Below the pieces are notes generated by a model. The model was not told the DNA's origin. It ran no database searches and was given only the letters and a program-made list of their open reading frames with translations. 64,000 nucleotides of DNA from Spartobacteria bacterium LR76. Lineage in GTDB: Bacteria > Verrucomicrobiota > Verrucomicrobiia > Chthoniobacterales > Terrimicrobiaceae. Made by a program: the position numbers and the translations under genes. The stretch lies in contig QAYZ01000016.1 of the NCBI GenBank assembly GCA_003054655.1, forward strand, positions 930,001-994,000. The letters are read 5' to 3'. Positions 52,430-60,772 of this stretch are shown here, in pieces (positions within the stretch are counted from its first letter, which is position 1; every line of letters starts with the position of its first letter).

Positions 52430-53782
52430 ATGTCCCAAATCACTTTTGAACTCATACTGATCGCGGTTTTGCTCGTGGCGAATGGTATTTTCGCCATGGC
52501 GGAGATCGCGTTGGTATCCGCCCGCAAGGCGCGCCTGAAGACCCTTGCGGACGAGGGAGCTACCGGCGCAAGGCTCGCTCTCGATCTCGCCAACTCACCC
52601 GGCAAATTTCTTTCAACCGTCCAGGTCGGCATCACCCTCGTAGGCGTGCTGGCTGGTGCGGTCGGCGGAGCCAACATCGCGGATAAGCTGGCTCATGCCC
52701 TCGGCGATGTGCCGGTCATCGGCAAATACGCACACGTCCTCTCGATGCTGTTCGTCGTCTCGATCATCACCTATCTCTCGGTGATCATTGGCGAACTCGT
52801 CCCGAAGCGCCTGGCCCTGAACAACCCCGAGCGCATCGCCGCGATCCTGGCCGGACCTATGAACTGGCTGTCCAAAATCGCCGGACCGTTGGTGAACCTC
52901 CTTAACCACTCCAGCGACCTGCTGATGACGCTCATGGGCGTCAAGAAGTCCGCCGAGCCGCCCGTCTCCGAGGAAGAGGTGCGCGTGCTGATCGACGAAG
53001 GCCTGAGCGCCGGTGTCTTCCGCAAGGCGGAAAAGGAATGGGTCGAGAGTGTCTTCGAACTCGACGAGCAGACCGCCGAGGATCTCATGACGCCCCGCCC
53101 GCAGATCGTCTGGCTTTCCCTCGACGATACCGACGAGGAAAACTGGCGTCGCATCGCAGGCTCCGGCCACTCGAATTTTCCCGTCTACCAGAAAAGCCAC
53201 GAGCACGTCGTCGGCATGATCTCGGTCAAGTCGCTCTGGGCGAATCTCTCGCTCGCGGGCAACGCCGACCTCTCGGCCCTCGTCGTCCCGCCGCTTTACG
53301 TACCGACCACGATGCACGCCAGCAAGCTCATCGAGGAATTCAAAAAATCCGGCAAGCACATCGCGCTGGTGGTGGATGAATTTGGCAGCGTGCAGGGTCT
53401 CGTCACCCTCAAGGATCTGATGGTCGCCATCGTCGGCAACCTGCCCGAGAAGGAGCAGCGCCGCGAGCCCAAGGCCGTGCTGCGGCCGGACGGTTCCTGG
53501 CTGGTCGACGCGCTCCTCGACATCGAGGAGGTGCGCAAGGTGCTCAGCATCGAGGACGAACTGCCCGGCGAAGAGGAGGGAAATTTCACCACTCTCGGCG
53601 GCTTCCTGCTCGACCGCTTCGGCCATTTGCCAAACGAAGGCGAGAACCTCGTGTGGGAGCGCCATCGCTTCGAGATCATCGACATGGACAACCAGCGCAT
53701 CGACAAGGTGCTCGTCACCGAACTCGCCCCGCCCAAGTCCTCCGCCGAGGACGAAGCCGCAAACTCCGCCGCAAACATCTGA
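52430..53782 (+). CDS. CNNM/CorC-type hemolysin-family membrane protein (DUF21-CBS-CorC_HlyC)
   Basis: This 450-residue protein has an N-terminal DUF21 membrane domain ('ELILIAVLLVANGIFAMAEIALVSARK', 'TVQVGITLVGVLAGAVGGANIA'), a tandem CBS pair beginning near 'TAEDLMTPRPQIVWL' and a C-terminal CorC_HlyC domain ('RPDGSWLVDALLDIEEV'). Members of this family act in Mg2+ efflux or homeostasis, or as hemolysin-like proteins of unclear role. It is divergent from the permease gene with a 143-bp gap that includes a CCTTTC/GAAAGG hairpin near 52345-52360. rnpB follows. Confidence 0.92.
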   Translation: MSQITFELILIAVLLVANGIFAMAEIALVSARKARLKTLADEGATGARLALDLANSPGKFLSTVQVGITLVGVLAGAVGGANIADKLAHALGDVPVIGKYAHVLSMLFVVSIITYLSVIIGELVPKRLALNNPERIAAILAGPMNWLSKIAGPLVNLLNHSSDLLMTLMGVKKSAEPPVSEEEVRVLIDEGLSAGVFRKAEKEWVESVFELDEQTAEDLMTPRPQIVWLSLDDTDEENWRRIAGSGHSNFPVYQKSHEHVVGMISVKSLWANLSLAGNADLSALVVPPLYVPTTMHASKLIEEFKKSGKHIALVVDEFGSVQGLVTLKDLMVAIVGNLPEKEQRREPKAVLRPDGSWLVDALLDIEEVRKVLSIEDELPGEEEGNFTTLGGFLLDRFGHLPNEGENLVWERHRFEIIDMDNQRIDKVLVTELAPPKSSAEDEAANSAANI

Positions 53783-53815
53783 ATTGATCCCGCCCCCGGC
53801 CCGCCGTATGGTGCC

Positions 53816-54232
53816 GGGAGTGGCGGATGGCCGATTCCGACGTCGCAAGACGCTCGGGATAGGAAAGTCCGGACACCATAAGGCAGCATGCCCTGTGAAA
53901 ACGGGGGCGCGCTGAACGAAAGTTCTTTGCGACGGATAGTGTCACAGAAAACAAACCGCCGGAGCTTCGCAAGGAGCCTCGGTAAGGGTGAAAAGGCGGA
54001 GTAAAAGCCCACCGTCCGCGCCAGTGATGGCCGGAGCCGATAAACCCCACGCGGTGCAAGACAAAACAGGAGGTCGGACCGCCTGTCCGTCATGCTGGTC
54101 CGCCAGCGTGACAGCCTCCGGGTAATAGTCGCAGCCCTCACGGGCTGTCCGGCGCGCAAGCGCCAGACAAGATAAATGGCCATCCCCGCGCCTGCTTGCA
54201 GGAGCGGGACAAAATCCGGCTTACAGCCACCC
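53816..54232 (+). ncRNA. rnpB: RNase P RNA (bacterial type A)
   Basis: The catalytic RNA of ribonuclease P, which matures the 5' ends of tRNAs, is recognised by its conserved blocks in order: GGAAAGTCCGGAC near 53853, the CACAGAAAACAAACCGCC segment near 53943, GGTAAGGGTGAAAAGG near 53981, GATAAACCCCACGCGGTGCAAGAC, the tRNA-CCA-binding loop motif GGGTAA near 54120, and AGATAAATGGCCATCC with GACAAAATCCGGCTTACAG at the 3' end. The outer P1 helix pairs GAGTGGC near 53818 with GCCAC near 54226. The ends are approximate to a few bases. Confidence 0.95.
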
Positions 54233-54235
54233 AAG

Positions 54236-54275
54236 CAGGGGCGGTTCTCAAAAGGAGCCGCCCCTGTCCTGTTTT
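54236..54275 (+). terminator. rho-independent terminator of rnpB
   Basis: A 9-bp stem CAGGGGCGG / CCGCCCCTG, with a partly paired inner loop, is followed a few bases later by TTTT. It directly follows the RNase P RNA 3' end. Confidence 0.75.
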
Positions 54276-54321
54276 ACACCTCGCATTGCCTTCCCTCGCG
54301 ATCTGGCGCAAGATGGAGCGC

Positions 54322-54963
54322 ATGGATGTGAGTGATTTGCGGCAGGACTACCAGATCGGCGAACTCGACCGGGAGCACATGGCGGTGGACCCGTTTCGTC
54401 AGTTCGATGTGTGGTTCAAGGCAGCGCTCAATTCCAAGGATCTCCGCGAGCCCAACGCCATGACGCTCGCCACCGCCGGAGCCGACGGCAAAGTCACCGC
54501 CCGCACCGTGCTGCTCAAGGCCTGGGACGAAAAGGGCTTCGTTTTTTATACCAACTACAACAGCCACAAGGCCCACCAGATCGCGGAGAACAGCAACGTC
54601 GCCCTCCTCTTTCCCTGGCTCACCATGGAGCGCCAGGTGGAAATCTGCGGGCGCGCCGAGAAGGTCTCGCTGGCCGAGAGCTTCGCCTACTTTGCCAGCC
54701 GTCCCTTTTCCAGCCGCCTCGGGGCGTGGGTTTCGCACCAGAGCAGCGTGATTACGTCGCGCAGCCTGCTGGAGATGAAGTTCGACGAAATGAAGCGCAA
54801 GTTCGCCAATGGCGAGGTGCCGCTGCCGGATTTCTGGGGCGGCTATCGCGTGGTGCCGGAGACGGTCGAGTTCTGGCAGGGCCGCACCAGCCGCCTGCAC
54901 GATCGCTTCCTCTATACCCGCCAGCCGGAAGGCGGCTGGAAGCTCGAGCGCCTGTCGCCCTGA
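54322..54963 (+). CDS. pdxH: pyridoxamine 5'-phosphate oxidase
   Basis: This 213-residue FMN enzyme oxidises pyridoxamine or pyridoxine phosphate to PLP. Family blocks are 'EPNAMTLATAGADGKVTARTVLLKAWDEKGFVFYTNYNSHKA', 'SRPFSSRLGAWVSHQSSVI' and the C-terminal 'PETVEFWQGRTSRLHDRFLYTR'. The ATG at 54322 gives the usual family length and is preceded by GGAG; ATG 54313 is an alternative. It begins shortly after the rnpB terminator. Confidence 0.95.
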   Translation: MDVSDLRQDYQIGELDREHMAVDPFRQFDVWFKAALNSKDLREPNAMTLATAGADGKVTARTVLLKAWDEKGFVFYTNYNSHKAHQIAENSNVALLFPWLTMERQVEICGRAEKVSLAESFAYFASRPFSSRLGAWVSHQSSVITSRSLLEMKFDEMKRKFANGEVPLPDFWGGYRVVPETVEFWQGRTSRLHDRFLYTRQPEGGWKLERLSP

Positions 54964-55008
54964 GTTTGGAGCTTGCGCCGGGGGAGCATCCCGGAAAGGC
55001 TGGCCCCG

Positions 55009-57051
55009 ATGGACAAGGAGATCGCTGAACTGCGAGCCCGCGTCGAGCGCCTGGAGCGAATGGCCGGGCTCACGCCCCCGACCGAACGCCCCGCGCAACC
55101 GTCAGCCGTTGAGCCTGCGCCGGAACCCGTCGCGCCTCCGCCACCTCGCGACCCCGTCCCGGCCCCGCCTGCGTTTCCCTCGCCCACTCCCGCATTTTCC
55201 ACCCCTCCGCCACTGCCGACGCAGTCCCCCCGGCCCGCCGAGGCTCCGGCTCTGCGGTTCAGCGAGGCATGGCTTGCGCGCACTGGCATCGTCCTGCTCC
55301 TCATCGGCGGCATTTTCTTTCTCAAGCTCTCGCTCGATCGCGGCTGGATCACGCCGTTCCTCCAGCTCGCCATCGCCGTGATCGCCTGCCTCGGGCTGAT
55401 GACGTGGGGCTTTATTCTCTCTCGCAAGCGCCCGGAACTCGGCGACCTCGCCTTTGGCGGCGGCATCGCCGGACTCGTCGGCGTGTGGACCTGCGGACAG
55501 TATCTCTATCACCTGTACCCCGGCTCCACGACCATCACGCTCTCCCTCCTCACGGCGGCAGTCTGCCTGGCCCAGGCCCTGCGGCAAAATTCCCGTGTGC
55601 TGTGCATCCTCGCCATCCTGGGAATTTTCATCTCTCCCCTCTTCATCGGCCTCGATCAGCCGGGGCTCTTTGCCATTCATGCCTCGGTCATCACGATCAT
55701 CGTTTCGCTGGTCTTCATCCGGCGCGGCTGGCTCGGGGCGTTATTCATCGGGGCCGTTACGGCGGGGCTGCTCCTGTACGGGGCCGCCATTTCCTCCCGG
55801 CTGGGCATCGACCACGAGCTGCGCCCGGCGTTGCAGGCCGCGCTGATCTTCTGGTGGCTGGCGCTCTGGCTGGCCCCGGTCGCGCGCTATCAACTGCGGG
55901 GAGAGGCTCCCGCGCCGGTCGCCGCCGCGTGGTTCACCGCCTTTACGCCCGCCCTGCTGACCGCCGGAGCGGCGCTGACGATCTGGGGAGCGGATACCCG
56001 CCACGCCCTCGGCATCTTTCTCCTGGTTGCAGCCCTGCTCTGCGGGGTGCTCGGTCGGCTTCTGGTCATCAGCGGCTCGCGGGAGATGGCCAGCCCGCAG
56101 CAGTTCGGCGCGGCGCTCCTCGCCGGGGTCGCCCTGCCCGTCCAGCTTTCCGGCTGGGTGTTTTCCTTTGCCTTTGCGGCCTTTATCATCGCCCTCCATT
56201 TCGCCGCCAGCCGGGCAAAAAACACTCCCCTCACCGTCGCCGCCACTCTGGCCTCGGCGGCAGGGCTGATATTCTTTGCCATCGATGCCATTTCGCTCAG
56301 TGATCGCGGGGGCGCTCTCCACGCGCTTTCCGCGCTGGCCTTTGTCATCGCCCTCATGGCGGCGGCCTTTGCCCGCTCCGAGGGATCGCTGAAATACGCC
56401 CATCAGGTCGCGGCCCAGTGGTTGCTCGCGTTCTGGTTCGCCGCGCTCTGCCCGCCGGGCATCCTTCCATGGCCCGTGGGAATCGCTCTCGCCAGCATCG
56501 CCGCGGGCGCGGGCATGATGGGCCTTCCGGGCGGCAATACCCTCGCCCTGCGGGTCTCGAGCCACATCCTGCTGCTGCAAGTCCTTATCGCGGCGGCGCT
56601 TCAGTTGATGAACAGCGCAGAGAGCACGCCGTGGATCAACGGCCCCGCCCTTGCCCTCCTTTTCGCCCTGGGCATGGCGGCGTTTCTGGCGATTCGTTCC
56701 GCCAATCTCAACGTCAAGGCGATCTATCTCTGGATCGTGCTGGCCGGAACACTCTTCCTGCTCTCGCATGAGTTTGCCCCCATCGGGCGCGGGACGCTGG
56801 TCAGCATCTCGTGGACGGTGGTCGCCGTCGCGCTCATCCTCAGCGGCATCGTGCGCGATGTGCGAATGGTTCGCGTCGCGGGCATCTCCACGCTGGTGCT
56901 CGTGCTCGCCCGGCTCTTCACCGTGGATCTCGCCTCGCTCGACCTCCCGGCCAAGACCCTCGTTTTCCTCGGCATCGGCGTCCTGCTTTTCTCCGCAGGC
57001 TATTTTCTCCCGAAGTTCTTACCCCGGGAAAATCCGCCGCCCGAGAACTAA
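55009..57051 (+). CDS. DUF2339-family multi-pass membrane protein
   Basis: This 680-residue protein has a short N-terminal coiled coil ('DKEIAELRARVERLERMAG') and a long Pro/Ala-rich linker (to about residue 80). About 18-20 transmembrane helices follow, starting with 'RTGIVLLLIGGIFFLKLSLDRGWITP', the DUF2339 signature. Function is unknown; members are found widely in Gram-negative bacteria. It ends in a 4-nt overlap with the convergent next gene. Confidence 0.88.
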   Translation: MDKEIAELRARVERLERMAGLTPPTERPAQPSAVEPAPEPVAPPPPRDPVPAPPAFPSPTPAFSTPPPLPTQSPRPAEAPALRFSEAWLARTGIVLLLIGGIFFLKLSLDRGWITPFLQLAIAVIACLGLMTWGFILSRKRPELGDLAFGGGIAGLVGVWTCGQYLYHLYPGSTTITLSLLTAAVCLAQALRQNSRVLCILAILGIFISPLFIGLDQPGLFAIHASVITIIVSLVFIRRGWLGALFIGAVTAGLLLYGAAISSRLGIDHELRPALQAALIFWWLALWLAPVARYQLRGEAPAPVAAAWFTAFTPALLTAGAALTIWGADTRHALGIFLLVAALLCGVLGRLLVISGSREMASPQQFGAALLAGVALPVQLSGWVFSFAFAAFIIALHFAASRAKNTPLTVAATLASAAGLIFFAIDAISLSDRGGALHALSALAFVIALMAAAFARSEGSLKYAHQVAAQWLLAFWFAALCPPGILPWPVGIALASIAAGAGMMGLPGGNTLALRVSSHILLLQVLIAAALQLMNSAESTPWINGPALALLFALGMAAFLAIRSANLNVKAIYLWIVLAGTLFLLSHEFAPIGRGTLVSISWTVVAVALILSGIVRDVRMVRVAGISTLVLVLARLFTVDLASLDLPAKTLVFLGIGVLLFSAGYFLPKFLPRENPPPEN

Positions 57052-58484
57052 GCGACGCCAGCGGGTTCCGCCGTCGGCGTCTCGGAGAATCCAAAGAGCC
57101 GCCGGTCCCGAATGATCGACGCCACCTCCGGCGACACGCTCTTTTCCCACTGGGAATCTCCGGCCCGGATTTTCGCCAGCACCTCCGAGGAGCGAATCTT
57201 CAGGTAATCCTGCTGATAGCCCTCGATGGCCTCGATGAAGCCATTTGTAATGAGGTGATTGTAGAGATGCCCGAGGTTGTCCGGAGTGAGGAAGTTATCC
57301 GCCGTGACCAGTTCGCCGCTCTGGCCGATGAAGGGATAGACGTAAAGCTTCACCCCTTTCTTGAAGAGCCGTCCCAGCCCCTCCAGGATGCCGCCCTCGA
57401 GGTCGCGATAATACTGCTCCTCGAAAATCTCGACCAGCGCAGGCACGCCCAGCGGCAGACCGATCATGCGGTCGGTGTAGCGGGTCAGGTAATTCACCAA
57501 ACGGTAATACTCGCCGTATTTGGAAATGAGCACGGTGCGGCCGATCGTTCGGAGCATGTCGACGCGATTTAGGAAATCCCGCAGGTCGAGCTCTCCGCTG
57601 GAGAGCAGGTTCTTCATGGTGATCTCCATGAGGATCTCCGGCTCCTCGTTCTTTACTGTTTCCTCGCGCAGGAACATCGAGCGTGCGCAATCGAGCATGT
57701 CGTTGGTCACGAGTGTCACCGGACGGAAGCTTCCGCGCTCCACCAGCAGCGGCTTCTTGTAAAACGCATCGGCAGGACTGACCACCTCGCCATCGGCACG
57801 GAACAGCGCGGCATCCGTAAGGCCGAGGGCGACCAACTGAAGAGCCATGATGCGGTTGTCAATCTCGACAAAATCCGGCCCGCTGAACCTGATCATGTCG
57901 ATCTCGATGCGACCGGGTTCCAGATTGTCCAGCAGGGAGCTTAGGAACGCCTCCGGGTTGTCGCGCAGGTAGAACGCTCCATAGATGAGATTGACGCCCA
58001 CGATGCCGAGCGCCTCCTGCTGCTCGAGATTATGCGGGTCCAGCATGCGCACATGCAGGATGATGTCATTGGTCGGCTGACGCGGCTTGGACTGGAAACG
58101 GATACCCATCCAGCCATGAGACTCATCATGGCGGCGGAAGCTTCGCGCCGCCACCGTGTCGGCAAAGGCAAAGAAGGTGCGCTCGGACCCGACCTTCGCA
58201 TCGAGGCGCTCGATGAGCAGCTCAAACTCGTGCTCCAGCATGCTGTTCAGCCGGGCCTCGCTGACGTAGCGCCCGGAGTAACCGTAAATCGAGTCACTGA
58301 ACGTCATGTCGTAGGCCGACATCGTCTTGGCCACCGTCCCGGCAGCGCCGCCGACGGAGAAAAACTGCCGCGCAACCTCTTGACCTGCACCAATTTCCGC
58401 AAAGGAACCATAAAGCGCAGGGTCGCGATTGATCTTGAAGGCTTTCTTGCTCACCTGCTGATCGAATGGCTCCGCTGGAATCAT
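57048..58484 (-). CDS. conserved soluble protein of unknown function
   Basis: This 478-residue protein begins MIPAEPFDQQVSKKAFKIN and contains 'LYGSFAEIGAGQEVARQFFSVGGAAGTVAKTMSAYDMTFSDSIYG' near its start. Later come 'GIVGVNLIYGAFYL', 'RIEIDMIRFSGPDFVEIDNRIMALQLVALGLT' and 'EEQYYRDLEGGILEGLGRLF'. It has no signal peptide or transmembrane segment. I have seen this kind of protein in Planctomycetes, Cyanobacteria and Bacteroidetes under vague or misleading names (such as 'nicotinate-nucleotide adenylyltransferase'), but I cannot assign a function. It looks like a single-copy, single-gene unit convergent with the DUF2339 gene. Confidence 0.75.
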   Translation of the reverse strand: MIPAEPFDQQVSKKAFKINRDPALYGSFAEIGAGQEVARQFFSVGGAAGTVAKTMSAYDMTFSDSIYGYSGRYVSEARLNSMLEHEFELLIERLDAKVGSERTFFAFADTVAARSFRRHDESHGWMGIRFQSKPRQPTNDIILHVRMLDPHNLEQQEALGIVGVNLIYGAFYLRDNPEAFLSSLLDNLEPGRIEIDMIRFSGPDFVEIDNRIMALQLVALGLTDAALFRADGEVVSPADAFYKKPLLVERGSFRPVTLVTNDMLDCARSMFLREETVKNEEPEILMEITMKNLLSSGELDLRDFLNRVDMLRTIGRTVLISKYGEYYRLVNYLTRYTDRMIGLPLGVPALVEIFEEQYYRDLEGGILEGLGRLFKKGVKLYVYPFIGQSGELVTADNFLTPDNLGHLYNHLITNGFIEAIEGYQQDYLKIRSSEVLAKIRAGDSQWEKSVSPEVASIIRDRRLFGFSETPTAEPAGVA

Positions 58485-58588
58485 CCGCCGAGTTTGCCTG
58501 ATCCCCCCGATGAGGCAATAGGCAACTTTCCCGCCCGGCGGCAAAATAGGCGGTTGCGCATGGCGCGGACGGATTTACACTTCCGCCC

Positions 58589-59779
58589 GTGAATTCATTG
58601 CGCGTTCTGACCTGCGGTCTTTTGCTTTCCGCCGGTCTGGCATTCCTCGGAGGGTGTGGGAAAAAAGCTCCCGAACATCCCTCGGCGACTGAAGCCACGC
58701 CTCCTCCGGTGCCTGAGGATCCATCTGCAACCCGCATCGGACTCATCCTTCCCCTCTCCGGTTCACAAGCCTCATTCGGCAATGATGCGATCAAAGGTGC
58801 CCAACTGGCGGAGGCTGAAGTCAATGCCGCAGGCGGCGTCCTAGGCCACCCGATCAAGCTGATCGTCCGCGATAGCCAGTCCGCCACCGAGACCACGGTG
58901 GAGGCCGTGTCCGAACTCGCAGAGAAGGAGAATGCGGTGGCTCTCATCGGAGAAATCGCGAGCGATCGTTCGCTGGCAGCAGCTCCTGTCGCGCAGAAAC
59001 TCGGTATTCCGCTCATCACTCCTGGTGCGACTCATGCAGGGGTGACGGCTGCGGGAGACTATATCTTCCGCGTCTGCTACACAGACGCAGCCCAGGCCGT
59101 TGCGATGGCGAAATTTGCCCGTTCCATTGATGTCACCAAGGCCGCGATCCTTTACGACGCGACGAACCCTTACAGCTCGGATCTCGCGGATATTTTCAAA
59201 AAGGATTTCACCGGGCATGGAGGACAGATCGTGGCCGAGGCGACCTATAAGACGGGCGAATCCAACTTCTCGGGCCAGCTCCAGCAAATCAAAGCAGCCG
59301 CTCCGGAGATCATCTTTCTCCCGTCCTATTACCGGGAGGCCGCGATGGCCATCATCGAGGCGCGGCAACTCGGGATCGAAGCGCCCTTTCTCGGGACAGA
59401 TGGCTGGGATTCCTCGGAGTTTCTCCGGGTCGGAGGCAAGGCGGCGGACAACTCGTACTTCGCCAGTCACTTCTCAGCGGAAAGCAGAGATCCCGCCGTC
59501 ATCGAGTTCGTCAAGCGTTACACGGCAAAATACAACTCCACTCCCGCGCCTCTCGCTGCGCTCGGGTACGACAGTGTCTATCTGGTCGTCGACGCCCTCA
59601 AGCGCGCCGGCACCGACGACCCCGAGCCTCTGAAAAATTCTCTCGCGGGCACTCAGGATTTTCCCGGCGTCACGGGCAAGATCACCTTTGACGAGAAGCA
59701 CAATCCGTCGAAACCCGCCTTCGTTCTGCGCGTACAGGATGGGAAGTTCAACTACATCGAGACCGTAGAGCCTCGCTGA
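58589..59779 (+). CDS. branched-chain amino acid-type substrate-binding lipoprotein (LivJ-like)
   Basis: This 396-residue periplasmic-binding protein type I starts at GTG and has the lipobox 'LAFLGGC'. After a Pro/Ala linker it has 'TRIGLILPLSGSQASFGNDAIKGAQLAEAEVNAAGG', 'LIVRDSQSATETTVEAV', 'LITPGATHAGVTAAGDYIFRVCY' and 'TYKTGESNFSGQLQQIKAA'. It would bind an amino acid or small amide for an ABC importer. No LivH/M permease or LivG/F ATPase genes flank it, so it is an orphan receptor here. Confidence 0.9.
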   Translation: MNSLRVLTCGLLLSAGLAFLGGCGKKAPEHPSATEATPPPVPEDPSATRIGLILPLSGSQASFGNDAIKGAQLAEAEVNAAGGVLGHPIKLIVRDSQSATETTVEAVSELAEKENAVALIGEIASDRSLAAAPVAQKLGIPLITPGATHAGVTAAGDYIFRVCYTDAAQAVAMAKFARSIDVTKAAILYDATNPYSSDLADIFKKDFTGHGGQIVAEATYKTGESNFSGQLQQIKAAAPEIIFLPSYYREAAMAIIEARQLGIEAPFLGTDGWDSSEFLRVGGKAADNSYFASHFSAESRDPAVIEFVKRYTAKYNSTPAPLAALGYDSVYLVVDALKRAGTDDPEPLKNSLAGTQDFPGVTGKITFDEKHNPSKPAFVLRVQDGKFNYIETVEPR

Positions 59780-60769
59780 TCAGGCTGCCCCTTTCTTCGC
59801 AGCCTTTTCCGTTTCGCGCACGAGCTTGTCGAAGCGCTTGGCCGTGTTCGAATAGAACGGATACCGTGAAGTATCTCCCTCGCTGGGCTTGAAGCGCCAG
59901 TGTTTGTACGCCCAGAGCCAGAGATGCGGCTCGGCATGAATGGACGGCTCGAGGACATTCCAGCAAAGCTGGGTCACCTCGGCCGCCGTGGCGTTCTCCG
60001 GGTACTCCAGCGGCGGGTGGATGTGCATCCGCACACGGCCATCCGGCATGGGATGACACTCCACCGGCATGATCAGTGCCCCGGTCCGCATCGCCAGCGC
60101 GGCGTGCATCTGAGTGGCGCAAAGCTTCAGCCCGCCAAAGGTCTCAATGATCACCCCGGCCTCGTCGGGGTCGATATTGAGGTCATTGAGCATGGAGAAT
60201 TTCCCGCCGCTCTTGAGGTGTTTGAGCATGCGGATCATGGCGCGCTCCTGCGGGAAAATCTGGTGCCCGGTACTGGAGCGCAGGCGGTCAAAGATCGCGC
60301 CCAGGAGCGGGTTCTTAAACTTCTGCGTGATGACGAGCCCCGGCTCCACGATGTAGGCGCTGATGAGGCTCATCCACTCGAAGTTGGAATAGTGCAGACA
60401 CAGGTAGATCACCGGCTTGCCGATTTCCTTGTGGCCCGACGGATGATCCAGCCCCTCGACCACGGCGAGCTGCTGAAACCGCTCCGGCGAGAGATTCGGC
60501 GCCCAGAAGAGCTCCAGCATCGTGCGGGCAAACGTCTGGTAGCTGCGTTCGGCGATGCGCGCTTTTTCCTTCGGCGTGTACTTGTCGCCAAAGGCGGCGT
60601 CGAGATTGGCGCGAGCCACCTGCCGACCGCGCTTGTCGGCGTGATAGGCGATCGACCCGACCACGGCCGCGAGGCGGCGCAACGCACCGTAGGGCAGACG
60701 CCCCACCAGCCAGACCACGGCGGACAGGCCGTAGTATTCCAGCCGCTGCTGAAAGGTCGGCTCCGCCAT
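59780..60769 (-). CDS. lipid A acyltransferase (LpxL/HtrB family)
   Basis: This 329-residue membrane-bound acyltransferase has one N-terminal hydrophobic segment and the catalytic 'LCLHYSNFEWM' (HxxxxE in place of the usual HxxxxD/E) near residues 122-132. The family-typical 'PVECHPMPDGRVRMHIHPPLE' follows. It would add a secondary acyl chain to lipid A or a related lipid, supporting a Gram-negative envelope. It is 3 bp downstream of metG on the same strand. Confidence 0.88.
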   Translation of the reverse strand: MAEPTFQQRLEYYGLSAVVWLVGRLPYGALRRLAAVVGSIAYHADKRGRQVARANLDAAFGDKYTPKEKARIAERSYQTFARTMLELFWAPNLSPERFQQLAVVEGLDHPSGHKEIGKPVIYLCLHYSNFEWMSLISAYIVEPGLVITQKFKNPLLGAIFDRLRSSTGHQIFPQERAMIRMLKHLKSGGKFSMLNDLNIDPDEAGVIIETFGGLKLCATQMHAALAMRTGALIMPVECHPMPDGRVRMHIHPPLEYPENATAAEVTQLCWNVLEPSIHAEPHLWLWAYKHWRFKPSEGDTSRYPFYSNTAKRFDKLVRETEKAAKKGAA

Positions 60770-60772
60770 GGC

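Noticed and set aside
53715-54234. Open frames across the rnpB region on both strands
   Set aside because: The sequence is RNase P RNA; the frames have no protein character.
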